A stretch of DNA of 64,000 nt from Diadema setosum (lineage: Eukaryota; Echinodermata; Echinoidea; Diadematoida; Diadematidae), in the NCBI GenBank assembly GCA_033980235.1, contig CM067072.1:16681047-16745046 (forward strand). The letters are read 5' to 3'. Made by a program: the position numbers and the translations under genes. Position 1 is the first letter of the stretch, and the number at the start of each line of letters is the position of its first letter. This document shows, piece by piece, positions 11,872-23,971 of this stretch. The notes beneath the pieces are model-generated. The model was not told the DNA's origin. It did no database searches and saw nothing but the letters and a program-made list of their open reading frames with translations.

Positions 11872-12349
11872 GTCACACACGGCCGGATTTCGTACCGGGT
11901 CCATAAGGAATTAAAACCGTCAATCGACCCGGTTCGAGCCGTGGAGACCCGCATTGACCCGCATCGTAACCCGTGTCAATTCCTGATTCCGGGGGCTACG
12001 ATACTGCGGTGAAAAAAAAAAAAAAATGGTCATGTTCAAAATGTTCTCACGGATTTCGATTCCGTATTGATATCCGAATTGACCCGGTTCGAACCGCATT
12101 GACTCGCATCGACCCGCTGCAACCCACAGTGTAAAACCGTATGGACCCTTGCCGTATACCGCATTGCCTTCATGCAACGGATAATTTTAAATCCCGGGTT
12201 AACACGGGTCGATAGGGGTCGAAAAGGATTCAGTTAAGAATTTCTCACGCGGATTTTTATACGGTTCGACACGGGTCTCTACGGCTCGAACCGGGTCGAT
12301 ACGGTTTTAATTCCTTATGGACCTGGTTCGAAATCCGGCCGTGTGTGAC
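11872..12349. mobile_element. Inverted-repeat element with ~90-bp arms (CACACACGGCCGG ends)
   Basis: The left arm starts GTCACACACGGCCGGATTTC and runs through a CCATAAGGAATTAAAACCG stretch. The right arm is its inverted copy and ends GGCCGTGTGTGAC at 12349. The interior repeats a 'GACCCG(G/C)' theme. Just outside, at about 12417-12438, another copy of the CGGCCGTGTGTGAC end occurs with the shared flank AGCATAA, suggesting a second, damaged copy. No clear TSD could be fixed. Confidence 0.55.
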
Positions 12350-12895
12350 TGTAGCATAAATTACCCTCCATTCCGGAACTAATCCGGCTCATTTTTACTC
12401 GGATCAAATCCGTTTTGTGACCCGGCCGTGTGTGACTCCAGCATAAGGGGACGATGAAGATCGTAGAAGGGGTGGTACGGTACGGAGAAGAAAGAACAAA
12501 CAGAAGGGACGAGGAGCGAGAGAAGGCAGAAAATCGAGACATTGGTGGGTGAGGGAGATAGAAGTTAAAGATAGCTGGCGGTGGGCGTCAAGATATCCGT
12601 GCCTTTGGCGGAAACATTCCCGCTCACACACCCATCGACGAGGGTATCAACCTGTATCATAGGCGAGGATACTGTGGATCTAGCTGGGTCATAGACATAC
12701 CCTAATATTAGTAAAACGTGTATACCTCTTTGAGCTGGACAAAAGAGATATTAATTACGAATACTGAGAGGTTCTTAGTATTACATTCATATCTACGAGC
12801 TGGACCCAGTTTCGCAAAATGTGAAGAACTAATCACTTTTGAGCTTACACATTATGCGGTATAACATGAATATTGTAATTAGTATGTCTTGTTAA

Positions 12896-13095
12896 AGAGA
12901 TGAATGCTCCTTCCAGGGACGCTAACCTGGAAGCATTAAACTGCACATTACTTGAATATGAGACCATTCTGAAGCAAATCATTTTCACACAACAATTGAT
13001 ATACAATGAACTCTTGAATGAATCCCATAAGGATTGGAACAATCATCTCCCAGCATTTCCACTGATTCCCACTGATCAGTTACTAGCCTTCCCCT
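12896..13095. mobile_element. TTAA-flanked partial copy of family B
   Basis: This stretch matches the internal and right-hand part of the 9048-9875 element: the CTAACCTGGAAGCATTAAAC segment, the GAATATGAGACC segment, and the terminal GATTCCCACTGATCAGTTAC end. TTAA occurs at 12892-12895 and 13096-13099. The left terminus of the family is missing, so it is a deletion derivative. The right TTAA is shared with the next element. Confidence 0.6.
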
Positions 13096-13099
13096 TTAA

Positions 13100-13505
13100 A
13101 GGTCCTGTTTACCTTTCGGAACAGTGATTAAAAAAATTTCAAGATATGACATTCTTTTAATGCATATGTGTAGGTCTGTTGTACCACATGACATTTAATG
13201 CATTACGTGTAGGTCTGTTGTACCACAAAACATCCTATCATATAAAATTTTCGCGATAAAGCCTAAAATATAAGGAAATATCTGTATTTTTCTCATTAAA
13301 CCGTAACTGATGGTAACTTATGGAAACATTTTTATTATAACTATTGTTCACATTCTGTATATTTAACAATACTTAACATTGATTTTACCGATTCAGATTT
13401 TTACAGTGGTTGTTTCTATCCCTAACCATTGTAACTCACATTTAGAACTATCTCAAAGCACTAATGCTGGGTTTTTGTGTCATCTGCAAATGGTAAATTA
13501 TGCCT
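13100..13505 (+). mobile_element. TTAA-flanked TIR element, family A copy 2
   Basis: TTAA at 13096-13099 and 13506-13509. It begins AGGTCCTGTTTACC and ends with the complement of AGGCATAATTTACC. It is the plus-strand partner of the inverted copy at 4044-4393, with most of the body alignable by eye. Non-coding. Confidence 0.7.
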
Positions 13506-13509
13506 TTAA

Positions 13510-14334
13510 GATGAAATAATGTATAATTCGGCTAATTATGAAGTATGAATAATCGCCCTATAAAGGTAATGATTTAAAAAGGTTTGATGCTTGGTAAACA
13601 TTACTTAGACCAATGTTACATGTACATTTGAAGGTGAACATGGAAGTTCACGATCTAAGTAGGCGCTATCACCACAGCTAGAGATAGCACTATATTCTTT
13701 TCTTTTCTTTCGTAATTTACAGTTAGCTACTAATATATTTTTATCAACTTGTGCACATGCGTAAACACATCCTGCCTGGAATTTTTTCTTTCCGACCTGC
13801 CCAGATGAAATACTATATCTCTCATTGACAATTGATAAAATTAGGTCATTTATACAAAATTCCAAGTGACATGTTTGCCGGAAGGGGAATTAGGGATCAA
13901 CACTAAGCGGCAGCTCTAACAGTGTCCATCAGAAACTTTCTGGCTTCTTTCACCACGGAGGTAGAAAGCGAGCTTACAGATTGTAGTACCGCCTTGGGGT
14001 GGTATTCTGGAAATCTCCACAAGTTTCTTCCTAAGTCAGAAACTAAAGAATGTGCCTAGGAAAGACAGAATTATTTGTATTCTGAAATGTCTTCCTAGGA
14101 ACTTCTTGAACAATGACATCTGCTTGCTATTTTTTGCAAGGCTTTCCCGTTTGTCAAGGCAAATTTTAAGACGTTATCAAGCAAAATTGTGAAACAAGAG
14201 TCATTTGTTGTTGTTGTTGTTTCACGGAGTGCTAGCAAAAATCAAACTAATATTGCAGCAGGTTACCTCTGGCGGAGAAATCTTCCTTTATCTCTGCCCA
14301 TCTTTCCCCAGGACATCATCGTCATCATCTTGAA
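13510..14334. other. Intergenic, nothing recognised
   Basis: No supported gene. A short minus-strand frame at 13605-13865 has no recognisable domain. Confidence 0.3.
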
Positions 14335-16800
14335 ACAAGAGACCCGCGGGTCTAGCGCTCACCTGAGTATCGCAAGTTCACCTTTCCACAGTCACTAATC
14401 TAAATTATTCACAGCTCTACTAAAATTTGACCAGGCATTCTCAAGTAGAAGATGAAAATGTATAATAAAAAAAAAAAAACAAGAGACCCGCGGGTCTAGC
14501 GCTCACCTGAGTATCGCAAGTTCACCTTTCACGCAGTCACTTATCTAAATTATTCACAGCTCTACTAAAATTTGACCAGGCATTCTCAAGTAGAAGATGA
14601 AAATGTAATTAGGGCCCAAATGTTTTAAGATTCCTTAATTTGGGGGGATTGGGGGCCCCTGGGACCTCTGGGTGGGGCATGGTGCCCATTTTGATAAATT
14701 GAGATCCTGACCCCCTAGGGATGCTACCTGCCAAGTTTGACGAAAATCCATCATGAGGTTTTCAGGAAAAAGATGAAAATGTACAATTCAGGCCCCCATT
14801 TGGACCTTCCCAACTCCCCCCCCCCCCTCCCCTGCCCCAAGAGGGGCACCCTTGGATCTGCTATGAACAAACTTGAAACTACAGTCATTAATGTACTCAC
14901 TCATAGTATTATCTTAGCTCTATAACTTCTGATTCTAGAGAAGATTTTTAAAGATTCCTTTATTTTGGGGGGTTTGGGCCCCCTGGGGGCCCCTGGGTTG
15001 GGCATGGTGCCCATTTTAAGAAATTGAGATCCTAACCCCCTAGGGATGCTACCTGCCAAGTTTGATGAAAATTGGTCATGGGGTTTTCAGGAAGAAGATG
15101 AAAATGTACAATTCAGGCCCCCATTTGGACCTTCCCAACCCCCCCCCCCCTCCCCTGCCCCCAAGAAGGGCACCTCTGGGGCTCTGGATCTGCTATGAAC
15201 AAACTTGAAACTACAGTCATTAATGTACTCACTCATAGTATTATCTTAGCTCTATAACTTCTGATTCTAGAGAAGATTTTTAAAGATTCCTTCATTTTGG
15301 GGGGTTTGGGCCCCCTGGGGGCCCCTGGGTTGGGCATGGTGCCCATTTTAAGAAATTGAGATCCTAACCCCCTAGGGATGCTACCTGCCAAGTGTGATGA
15401 AAATTGGTCATGGGGTTCTCAAGAAGAAGATGAAAATGTACAATTTAGGCCCCATTAGGACCCCTCCCCACCCCCCTCCCTCGGGTCCCAAGGGGGGCAC
15501 CCCTGATTCTGCCATGAACAAACTTGAAACTACAGTCATCAATGTACTAACTCATAGTATTAACTTAGCTCTATCACTTCTGGTTCTAGAGAAGAAGATT
15601 TTTACAGATTCCTTAATTTTGGGGGGTTTTGGCCCCCTGGGGCCCCCTGGGTGGGGCATGGCGCCCATAAAAAAAAAAACAATGAGTTCCTAACCCCCTA
15701 GGGATGCTACCTGCCAAGTTTGATGAAAATCGGTCTTGGGGTTTTCAAGAAGAAGATGAAAATGTAACAAGTTTACGCACGACGGACAACGCACGACGCA
15801 CGACGGACGCCGGACGAAGGGCGATCGCAATAGCTCACTTGAGCCTTTTGCTCAGGTGAGCTAAAAAAGGGCTCCAATTTTTTAAGATTCCTTAATTTGG
15901 GGGGATTGGGGCCCCCTGGGGCCCTCTGGGTGGGGCATGGTGCCCATTTTGATAAATTGAGATCCTGACCCCCTAGGGATGCTACCTGCCAAGTTTGACG
16001 AAAATCCATCATGAGGTTCTCAGGAAGAAGATGAAAATGTACAATTCAGGCCCCCATTTGGACCTTCCCAACCCCCCCCCCCCCGCCCCCAAGAGGGGCA
16101 CCCCTGGATCTGCTATGAACAAACTTGAAACTACAGTCATTAATGTACTCACTCATAGTGTTACCTTAGCTCTATAACTTCTGATTCTAGAGAAGATTTT
16201 TAAAGATTTCTTCATTTTGGGGGGTTTGGGGCCCCCTTGGGGCCCCCTGGGTGGGGCATGGTGCCCATTTTAACAAATTAAGATCCTAACCCCCTAGGGA
16301 TGCTACCTGCCAAGTTTGGTGAAAATAAGTCATGGGGTTCTCGAGAAGAAGATGAAAATGTACAATTTAGGCCCCATTCGGACCACTCCCCACCCCCACC
16401 CCTCCCCTGGGTCCCAAGGGGGGCACCCCTGATTCTGCCATGAACAAACTTGAAACTACAATCATCAATGTACTAACTCATAGTATTAACTTAGCTCTAT
16501 CACTTCTGGTTCTAGAGTAGAAGATTTTTACAGATTCCTTAATTTTGGGGGGGTTGGGCCCCCCTGGGGGCCCCCTGGGTGGGGCATGGTGCCCATTTTA
16601 ATAAATTGAGTTCCTAACCCCCTAGAGATGCTACCTGCCAAGTTTGATGGAAATCGGTCTTGGGGTTTTCAAGAAGAAGATGAAAATGTAAAAAGTTTAC
16701 GCACGACGGACGACGCACGACGCACGACGCACGACGGACGCCGGACGAAGGGCGATCGCAATAGCTCACTTGAGCCTTTGGCTCAGGTGAGCTAAAAAAA
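14335..16800 (+). repeat. Composite tandem repeat, about seven ~330-bp units with a head and tail
   Basis: The array opens with two copies (14345 and 14484 on) of a head containing GAGACCCGCGGGTCTAGCGC and CTCACCTGAGT. About seven units follow, near 14623, 14941, 15276, 15606, 15870, 16191 and 16516, each with a G-rich 'tttggggggattgggg' segment, CCCCCTAGGGATGCTACCTG, a GAAGATGAAAATGTA segment and a C-rich segment. Two tails rich in ACGACGCACGACG, ending CTCAGGTGAGCTAAAAA, lie at about 15763-15866 and 16684-16797. The tail end is inverted relative to the head (CTCACCTGAG / CTCAGGTGAG), so the whole looks like a TIR element expanded internally. Short open frames inside it are repeated and spurious. 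Confidence 0.8.
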
Positions 16801-17737
16801 CAAATCTTTCGCTTTTCCTTTTTTCTTCTTCTTTATAGACCGTCTTCTCTATCTTCTTCTCCATCATCTCTTTTCCTCTTCTTATTCTTCACCTCCTCCT
16901 CCCTTTCTCTTCCCCGCGATGTATGTCAACCACCCAAAACGTATAATTATCATGGGAACCGACATGAACTTCCGGTTTTTACACGTGAAATACACCATCA
17001 CTCTTTCCCACTAATTGGGAAGCGATGGTGTGCACGGGGTTTCCTCGTTCTCTACGACCGCCATGATCGGAATGTTGAATAGGAAGTGATGGTAGAGTGT
17101 ACTGCTTCATTGTTTGAAATGTAATGAGTGCGAGAACCAGACGGCAGTCGGAAAGTAACGAAGATTCACGATGTGTGAAGATGCATAAAATGAAATGGGA
17201 TGTCTACCTCCCGCGATATTCATAGAGTTCAGTATCAAAAAGGTCTAAATAATTTCAGACTCGTCACTCCTTCATTGGTATTAAAAGGAAGAATGTCAGT
17301 AGTGCCCATAGTGATTTTTAGAAGAGCCTATCTCTATAAGACGGTACCTCCTTTTCTTTACTTTACTTTATTCCAACAATGATGTAGGACAATGCCTGTT
17401 TATCGATCAACGCATAAACAATGTTTATACATTTTCCGAGGACGTGTCAGGCAGGAGTGATCGTTAAACTTCACTATCAAGAGATGCCTACAGCCCCCTT
17501 CTCCTCCTCTCGTTACCCCCTCCCCGGCCTCCATCCTCCCACGTACCCCCACCCCACTCCCGTCATTACGTTATCCATCTGACTCCGATCTCCTTCATCA
17601 AAACCTAGTGCCCCTTTCGCTGAGTGGTTTTAGTAGAGAAGTGATAGACGGAGACTCGCCACGATAGCAGCGCTGAAGAAACCCTAGCAAAGCAGAGGCT
17701 TGCGCGCTCATCTTTATTTGGCTCTCTTCACATCGTT
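16801..17737. other. Unassigned DNA next to the foldback element
   Basis: A CTT/TCTTC-rich pyrimidine stretch at about 16808-16915, then unremarkable sequence. A minus-strand frame (17598-17735) continues into the foldback element but has no domain I can name. Confidence 0.3.
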
Positions 17738-17739
17738 TA

Positions 17740-17947
17740 TGGAAGCAGGAGCCCGTCAAAAACATGGATATACGTCGCGTAGCAATTCGAATTACTATGC
17801 GACGTAAATAATTACGTCGCGTCGTAATTCGAATTACGACGCGTAGTAATTCAAATAACGACACGACGTAATTATTTACGTCGCGTACGTAGCAATTCGA
17901 ATTACTACGCGACGTATATCCGTGTTTTTGACGGGCTCCTGCTTCCA
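17740..17947. mobile_element. Foldback (palindromic) MITE with TA duplication
   Basis: Almost the whole 208 bp is self-complementary: it begins TGGAAGCAGGAGCCCGTCAA and ends with the inverted copy TTGACGGGCTCCTGCTTCCA, and is flanked by TA at 17738-17739 and 17948-17949. The interior repeats ACGTCGCG and the palindrome AATTCGAATT several times in alternating orientation. A TA duplication suggests mariner/Tc1-type cross-mobilisation. Non-coding. Confidence 0.75.
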
Positions 17948-18062
17948 TAATCGTGAGGGCCTTGCTCAAGACTAGCGCCCAACCTGCCTCTGCTCGAGCT
18001 GGTTTGTCTGCGGTGCAATTGGCGCCTCAGGGCCACCTCCCTGCTGGCACCCTGCATATAAT

Positions 18063-18454
18063 GGGGGATGCAATAGTATTGGTGGAATTGAGGATTGGGC
18101 TTTTAACTTTTTGCAAGATACTAAGAAACCACTTATGAAATAGTACAAAGCATACCATTCTTAGAGGAATTCAGATTTTTATTTTGATGAAAATCAATTT
18201 CGGAATAGCTGAGACATCCAAAGACAAAGTAAAACAACGCGATTGTAATAAAAGGTGGGTCCCACCTTTTATTAGGATTGCCTTGTTTTGGATATCTCAG
18301 CCATTTCATAACATATTTTCATCTCAAACAATGAATTCCTCTTGGAATTACATGCTCGTTTAAATTTATATCTTATAAGATGTTTCTCGTTATCTCAGCA
18401 AAAAATGTTAGAAACATGAAGTTAGGTCTCAACCAAAACTATACATACGATCCC
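18063..18454 (+). mobile_element. TIR element, family C copy 2
   Basis: The left end (GGGGATGCAATAGTATTGGT) and right end (CAACCAAAACTATACATACG then ATCCC) match family C at 11365-11734. A small palindrome AAAGGTGGGTCCCACCTTTT sits at about 18252-18271 and also occurs, partly, in the third copy near 20650. Confidence 0.6.
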
Positions 18455-18925
18455 TTTTTAAGCCCTGTCTTCTTGATTTATGCTTGCACGAATCACGGTT
18501 TAAAACGGAGGGCGCGTGGCATAGTCCAGTCAGTGATAATATTCATTCACGATGTTCTTCAATTAGTATTAGTGTCATAGTTCTGGGGAGATAATAATTT
18601 CGTGTACATTGTATGTATAATGAAAACCGACCTTTGATCCTTGGCGGTGGGGAAACGAAGCAATGTCAACACTATACTCGACAAGCACTTTTTGAAGACA
18701 ACGCGCAGCGCAGTGGATACACACAGGGATGTTCTCTCCAGCTCCCACCTCCCAATCCCTGTTGAACCCTGGTACACCATGCATGTGAGAAACCCGAAGC
18801 AAGAAAGAAGGCAATGGATGACGACACGGCATAGTAATACAACTACAGTCAGTCAGAAAAAAACACTAGGGCCTACTTACATTCACCTGTCACCCATTCT
18901 CGTGCACACACCCGAGACGAAGTAA

Positions 18926-19195
18926 TCATCCCATAGCCTCCTGTAAGCTGCTCACGAAGACATCCTGCGTATCCATCAACTGGATGTGGCCTGTGTCATT
19001 AGTATCATTGGCGCATGGTCTGGAGCAAAGAGCGTAGAAACTCGCTCTACGTTCTTTGGTCTGGAATGCATGGCCGTGGGAATCCACGGACAAGATGAAC
19101 CACGCTTGGCAAACACTGGACATACAAGTGGCAAAAGGGGGCGCTATAGCTGTACTCTTCGGATCCAACATTACTTTTAGTGAGTTGCCAACCAA
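18926..19195 (-). other. Unassigned open frame
   Basis: An 89-codon minus-strand frame, less AT-rich than its flanks, with five cysteines and two candidate N-glycosylation sites (NDT) but no recognisable domain. It ends MDTQDVFVSSLQEAMG then a stop. It could be a last coding exon or chance. No splice acceptor could be chosen with confidence. Confidence 0.15.
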
Positions 19196-20528
19196 ACAGT
19201 GGTCAGTAGAGACGCCTCGTGTATGGCTAGCTCAATGTACATTCTATTTATTCTCAGATTATTTATATATTCAATTTGTAGTGTTTTTCCCCACACATGT
19301 TACGTTTAACATGATCAGTGTTCAGACATTTTTTTTTTAAACCAGGGATAATGATGTCCGCCAAATAATTGAAAGTGAAGTGATAAAGTGCCAAAGATCA
19401 TGAAAGGAACTTGAGCGAAAGCAAGATGATATTGCATTCTCAGAAGAAAACTGGATCTCAAAACTCGCCTTTTCGGGAAGACGATAGCTTGGGTAGCACC
19501 TGCTTGCCTTCCTAGACCTGAGAAGTTTGAGACCGCAGCAAGTGAACATTTGAGGGAGAGAAATTCATACCGGGGCCTCATTCACCGGGGGAAAGAAACA
19601 ATCAAACAAACAAACACTCCCGGGTTTCCCCGTTAAGTTCCCTGGTAAATCTCCTGGGTGATTTCATTCATGAGCGAATAGCGTATATAGGAGGGCTATA
19701 CATTGTATTGACATAAAATGTCACCTCCACTCCGGTTGCGGTTAGCCTTCAAAGGTTCGCTCTTTTATACTGTGGAAAACAATCCAAGGGCAAAGAAAAC
19801 GAATGTTTGTTTTTGTTCTGACGTGTGGCTAGATAACAGACTTGTATACTATCAAAAAGGAAAATGGCAGATGGTTAGTTCGTATTACGGTATTTTATAA
19901 TTCACGAATGTATGCTCACTCCGCACGTGCAGCAAGTAACCCCTTATTACATATTTTATTTTAAAAAAAAAACAGTGTGTTGCAAAGTATGGGGAACACC
20001 CCTTTTCCAGAAGCAAATATTTTCCCTCTCCCTAATCACTTTCTGATAATTCCGATAGGCAATAGAATTCACAATAATGGCTCACTTTAACATGTTTTGT
20101 CAATACCAAATTGCCTCAGTGCTGGATATTAGACGGAAAAATATGGGTGATATTCATAATTATAATGTGTCAAGTTAATTCACTTTATCTAGTTATGTAG
20201 GTATCCCTCGAAGTCAAGATTAAGGCTACACATTGGTGAGTACTTAAACCAGTAGTAATGGTGTCTAATTTCAGATTAAATGATTAATAGATAGATAAAT
20301 TGTTAAGCGATCTTGAACTATACAGGTAGGCCATGCTCTTGGAACATGATTTGAAGTAAACATTTTGGACTGGTGAACAGGAGAACTGACTTCACAGTGG
20401 TGGCACAAACATTCTGGTATTTTGTACCAAGAATGGGGATGATTGTTTTGACGTAAGGCTAAAATCACCCCCACCCCCATCCCCCCCCCCCCCCCATCAG
20501 CTTGCATGCTCGGCAACCAATCGGCGAG

Positions 20529-20594
20529 TTTTCTTCTTCTTCTTCTTCTTCTTCTTCTTCTTCTTCTTCTTCTTCTTCTTCTTCTTCTTCTTCT
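20529..20594. repeat. (CTT)n microsatellite
   Basis: More than 20 CTT units; poly-Glu, poly-Arg and poly-Leu frames on both strands come from it. A near-perfect inverted pair CGGTCGATCACC / GGTGACCGACCG follows at about 20607-20634. Confidence 0.9.
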
Positions 20595-20639
20595 TTTGCC
20601 CAATTTCGGTCGATCACCGATTGGTGACCGACCGAATAT

Positions 20640-20855
20640 TCCAATACAAAAGTGGGTCCCACCTTTCATTAGGACCTGTTTGTTTTTGGATATCTCATCC
20701 ATTTCAAATCTAAATTCCTTATGAACTTTGTATTCCTATTAGAATTGTGTGGTCTCCGATATATCATAAGAGGTTTCTCATCGTCTCGCAACAAAAAAAA
20801 AAAAGGTGAAAACTTGAAGTCCCATCTCAGCCAAAACTTTACCATGCCTTTTACA
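20640..20855 (+). mobile_element. TIR element, family C copy 3 (right half)
   Basis: The GTGGGTCCCACCTTTCATTA segment, the 'ggatatctca' segment and the right end with 'tctcagccaaaac' align with the right half of family C copies at 11365 and 18063. The left half is replaced by the CTT microsatellite region. Confidence 0.5.
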
Positions 20856-21216
20856 TTTACATTCAGAGTAAAACACGAGGGAAAAGTCAAGGCTTTATTT
20901 TACTTGGCAAGGGAATATCATCAAAAAAAAAAAAAAACTCTCAGAAAAAGATCATTTTCAAGCATGCTGGGCATTTGGATAAGCATGCGAGTTAGCTGCC
21001 AAATACCTATCATCTCGGCATAAAACGTGGGTACTGCCCTTTCTTTCATCTATCCTATAAGAATTTACAAACTTTCTGTCTCCCCAATATGTCGTGTCCC
21101 TGCACAAGGAAATAGACAAACAAAAATCAAGCGAACCAAAACAAAACAAAATCGTAACCTTACTCAGTATATGGAACAGAAGCCATAAAAAGGGCATGTT
21201 GAACTTAGAACAGGGT

Positions 21217-21250
<34 letters not shown>

Positions 21251-21295
21251 TGTTTGAGTCTGACTGGAGGTGAAGTGCCCCCGCAGGATCCATTT

Positions 21296-23971
21296 TAGTC
21301 CATGGGCCAGGCCAGATATTGGTACCATCTGAGGTGGCAAAACCTTTTTGGTGTCATTTTGTTTGTCGGGCATAGATGTACTTATCAAGCTATGATAGCA
21401 TTTCCAAATGAGTAGCTTAGTCCTAATAAATGAATTTTAACCCGTTTGGTTTCGCTGTTATATCCCTTTACTTCTGAATCGAAACTAACCGCTATAGAAA
21501 GAAGAGCACTGTCTTCTGTATGTCCACAGGTGTTCTGTTGTAAACGCGGTGCGCTTAGTCTTTGTTCAAGGCAGCGAAGGGAATATCCAAGGGTTATGAT
21601 GTCCACAGCGCTTAGTCTTTATTCAAGACGGCGAAGGGAATATCCAAAGCTAATGATACATTGCATATCCCTTTATCTAAAAAGCAAAAACAAAAAAAAA
21701 AAAACAATTCCTAGTGGATTTTGCCGTATTTTCAATTATTCATTATTTTCCGGTGAAAACGCTACGGTGAAAACGCTAATGCCACGCCACTGTCGCTTTA
21801 TTTCCACCCAACAATGAAAGATAATGCAGAAACAATGTACCGATCCACTACAATACATTATAATAAATAATATTGTACATGAGCAGAGTGATTTTTGTTT
21901 AAAACTGATGTATTTGTTGAAAGGGTAGTGTAAAAACAGTATAGATAATCCCTTTTATTAGGAACTTTAGATATGATAACAGTACATTTTTTTTAGCAGT
22001 GTTTACCAGAATATTGTTGTTAATCAGGCAAAAAACAAAAAAAACACAGACACACACACACGGAGACAATTGTCACATAATGTAAAGACGCCCGAAGGTG
22101 AGGGGCTCCCTTTATACAAGGAAGGTGAGATGAACATCACCCTTTTTGTACCACATACATCCGTTGCTGAGGTTCTTATCCGATGATCTCCAAATTTCAA
22201 ACAAAATATGATTTATGTGAGTTGACCCATTCTGGTTGCCACTGCAACCAGCATATAAAATCAATTTGTGAATAATTCTTATTGCTTTTCCAATGATGTG
22301 TGATTGGGAAAAGTCTCTAGCATGGCTCGATATAATTTCTTCACATGAAATATGATAATAAGATTAAACAAGTTTTGTTTTTCTGTGCATTTTGTTTTTA
22401 AATTTTTCGAAGTAATGTTTTGTCCTGAATAATACTATATCTTATAGCAGCGTCTCCATTACAATATCATTATTGTGATAGCACCTAATAATCTGCTTCG
22501 AAGCAATACATATATACAGTTAGAACCACAACAAATTTTATTTTAAGGAAATATTCATTAATTATTACAATTGTTATAGCACCCTCTTTAATTTTGTCTC
22601 TATTTCTTATGTGGTAAACATCACTTTCTTGCAAGATTTGGCCCTTTAAATGCACTACATTTGTCAAAACAAAGCTCAAAATGTGTTCCTTTGTCTTTGC
22701 AGATTTGAAATAAGATAAGTGCACAATTGGATTCTGTTTTACCTCACATACCCAATTCATGATTTAGAATAAAGTAGTTGAAAATCAATCTGAACATTTT
22801 TCTTTGTTTTTATTGTATTTTGACTGAGTGCACCCCCATCCGACGTTTTGGTGAAATTTTGATGTTGTCATTTTCTTAGAGCATCATATGCTAAATGTAT
22901 GTGCCAAATTTCAGAGGAATTGGTTTAAAAACCTTGAAATTTTCAAAGGTCACACTCTGCCTGTTTTTGGTCAAAGAGCGTCAAAAATATTTGGCATGGT
23001 CGGGTTGATGGCTGAAATCTATGACTAAGCTACTACTCTGGAAATGCTATTATAGCAAAATAATATTCCTTGTTATATGCCATTTCAAAATGCACAACTA
23101 AAACTTGCCACCTCAGGTGGTACCAGTAACCCATTTTTCGGGTCTTGGCCCATGGACTAATTGTGTGACAATTGTTTCCGTGTCTGTGTGTGTGTGTGTT
23201 TGTCTGATTAACAACAAGATCAGTTCTGATAAACACTGCAACAACAACAAAAAAAAAATGTACCGTTATCATATCTAAAGTTACTAATTAAAGGAATTAT
23301 CTATAGTGTTTTTATACTACCCTCTCAACAAATACATCAGTTTTAAACAAAAATCACTCTGCTCATTTACAATAGTATTTATTATTACGTAGTGTAGTGT
23401 ACCGGTTCATTGTTTGATGGAAATAAAGTTACATTGGCGTGGCATTAGTGTTTTCACCTCAGCGTTTTCATCGGAAAATGATGAATAATCAAAAATACGG
23501 CAAAATCCACGAGGAATTGCTTTTTTTTTTTTTTTTTTTTTTTAGATAAAGGGATATACACTGTATCATAGGCTTTGGATATTCCCTTCGCCGTCTTGAA
23601 TAAAGACTAAACGCACTGCGTTTAGCTCTGGACAGCATCACCCTTTGGATATTCCCTTCGCCGCCTTGAATAAATACTAAGCGCACCGCGTTTACAACAG
23701 AACACCTGTGGACATACCATGAGCTCCATGGACATACAGAAGACCGTGCTCTTGTTTCTATAGCGGTTAGCCTCGATTCAGAAGGATAGGGATATAAAAA
23801 CGAGACCAAAATTGGTTAAAAATTCATTTATTAGAACTAAGCTACTCATTTGGAAATGCTATCATAGCTTGATAAGCATATCTATGCCCAACAAACAAAA
23901 TGACACCAAAAAGGTATTGCCACCTGAGATGGTACCAATAACCAATTTTTCGCCTCTTGGCCCATGGACTA
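21296..23971. mobile_element. Large inverted-repeat element with ~780-bp arms
   Basis: The left arm (21296 to about 22068) starts TTAGTCCATGGGCC and the right arm (about 23166 to 23971) is its inverted copy ending GGCCCATGGACTA. Shared landmarks in opposite order include TGGTACCATCT/AGATGGTACCA, CTATAGCGGTTAG, GAAGGGAATATCC/GGATATTCCCTTC, CATCAGTTTTAAAC and the CA/TG dinucleotide run. A third copy of the end (CCACCTCAGGTGGTACCAG to GGCCCATGGACTA) lies inside at 23107-23160. No transposase was recognised. It may be one foldback transposon or two elements inserted head to head. Confidence 0.65.

Noticed and set aside
20271..20724. Poly-Arg, poly-Glu and poly-Leu frames
   Set aside because: They come from the CTT microsatellite and have no flanking domain.
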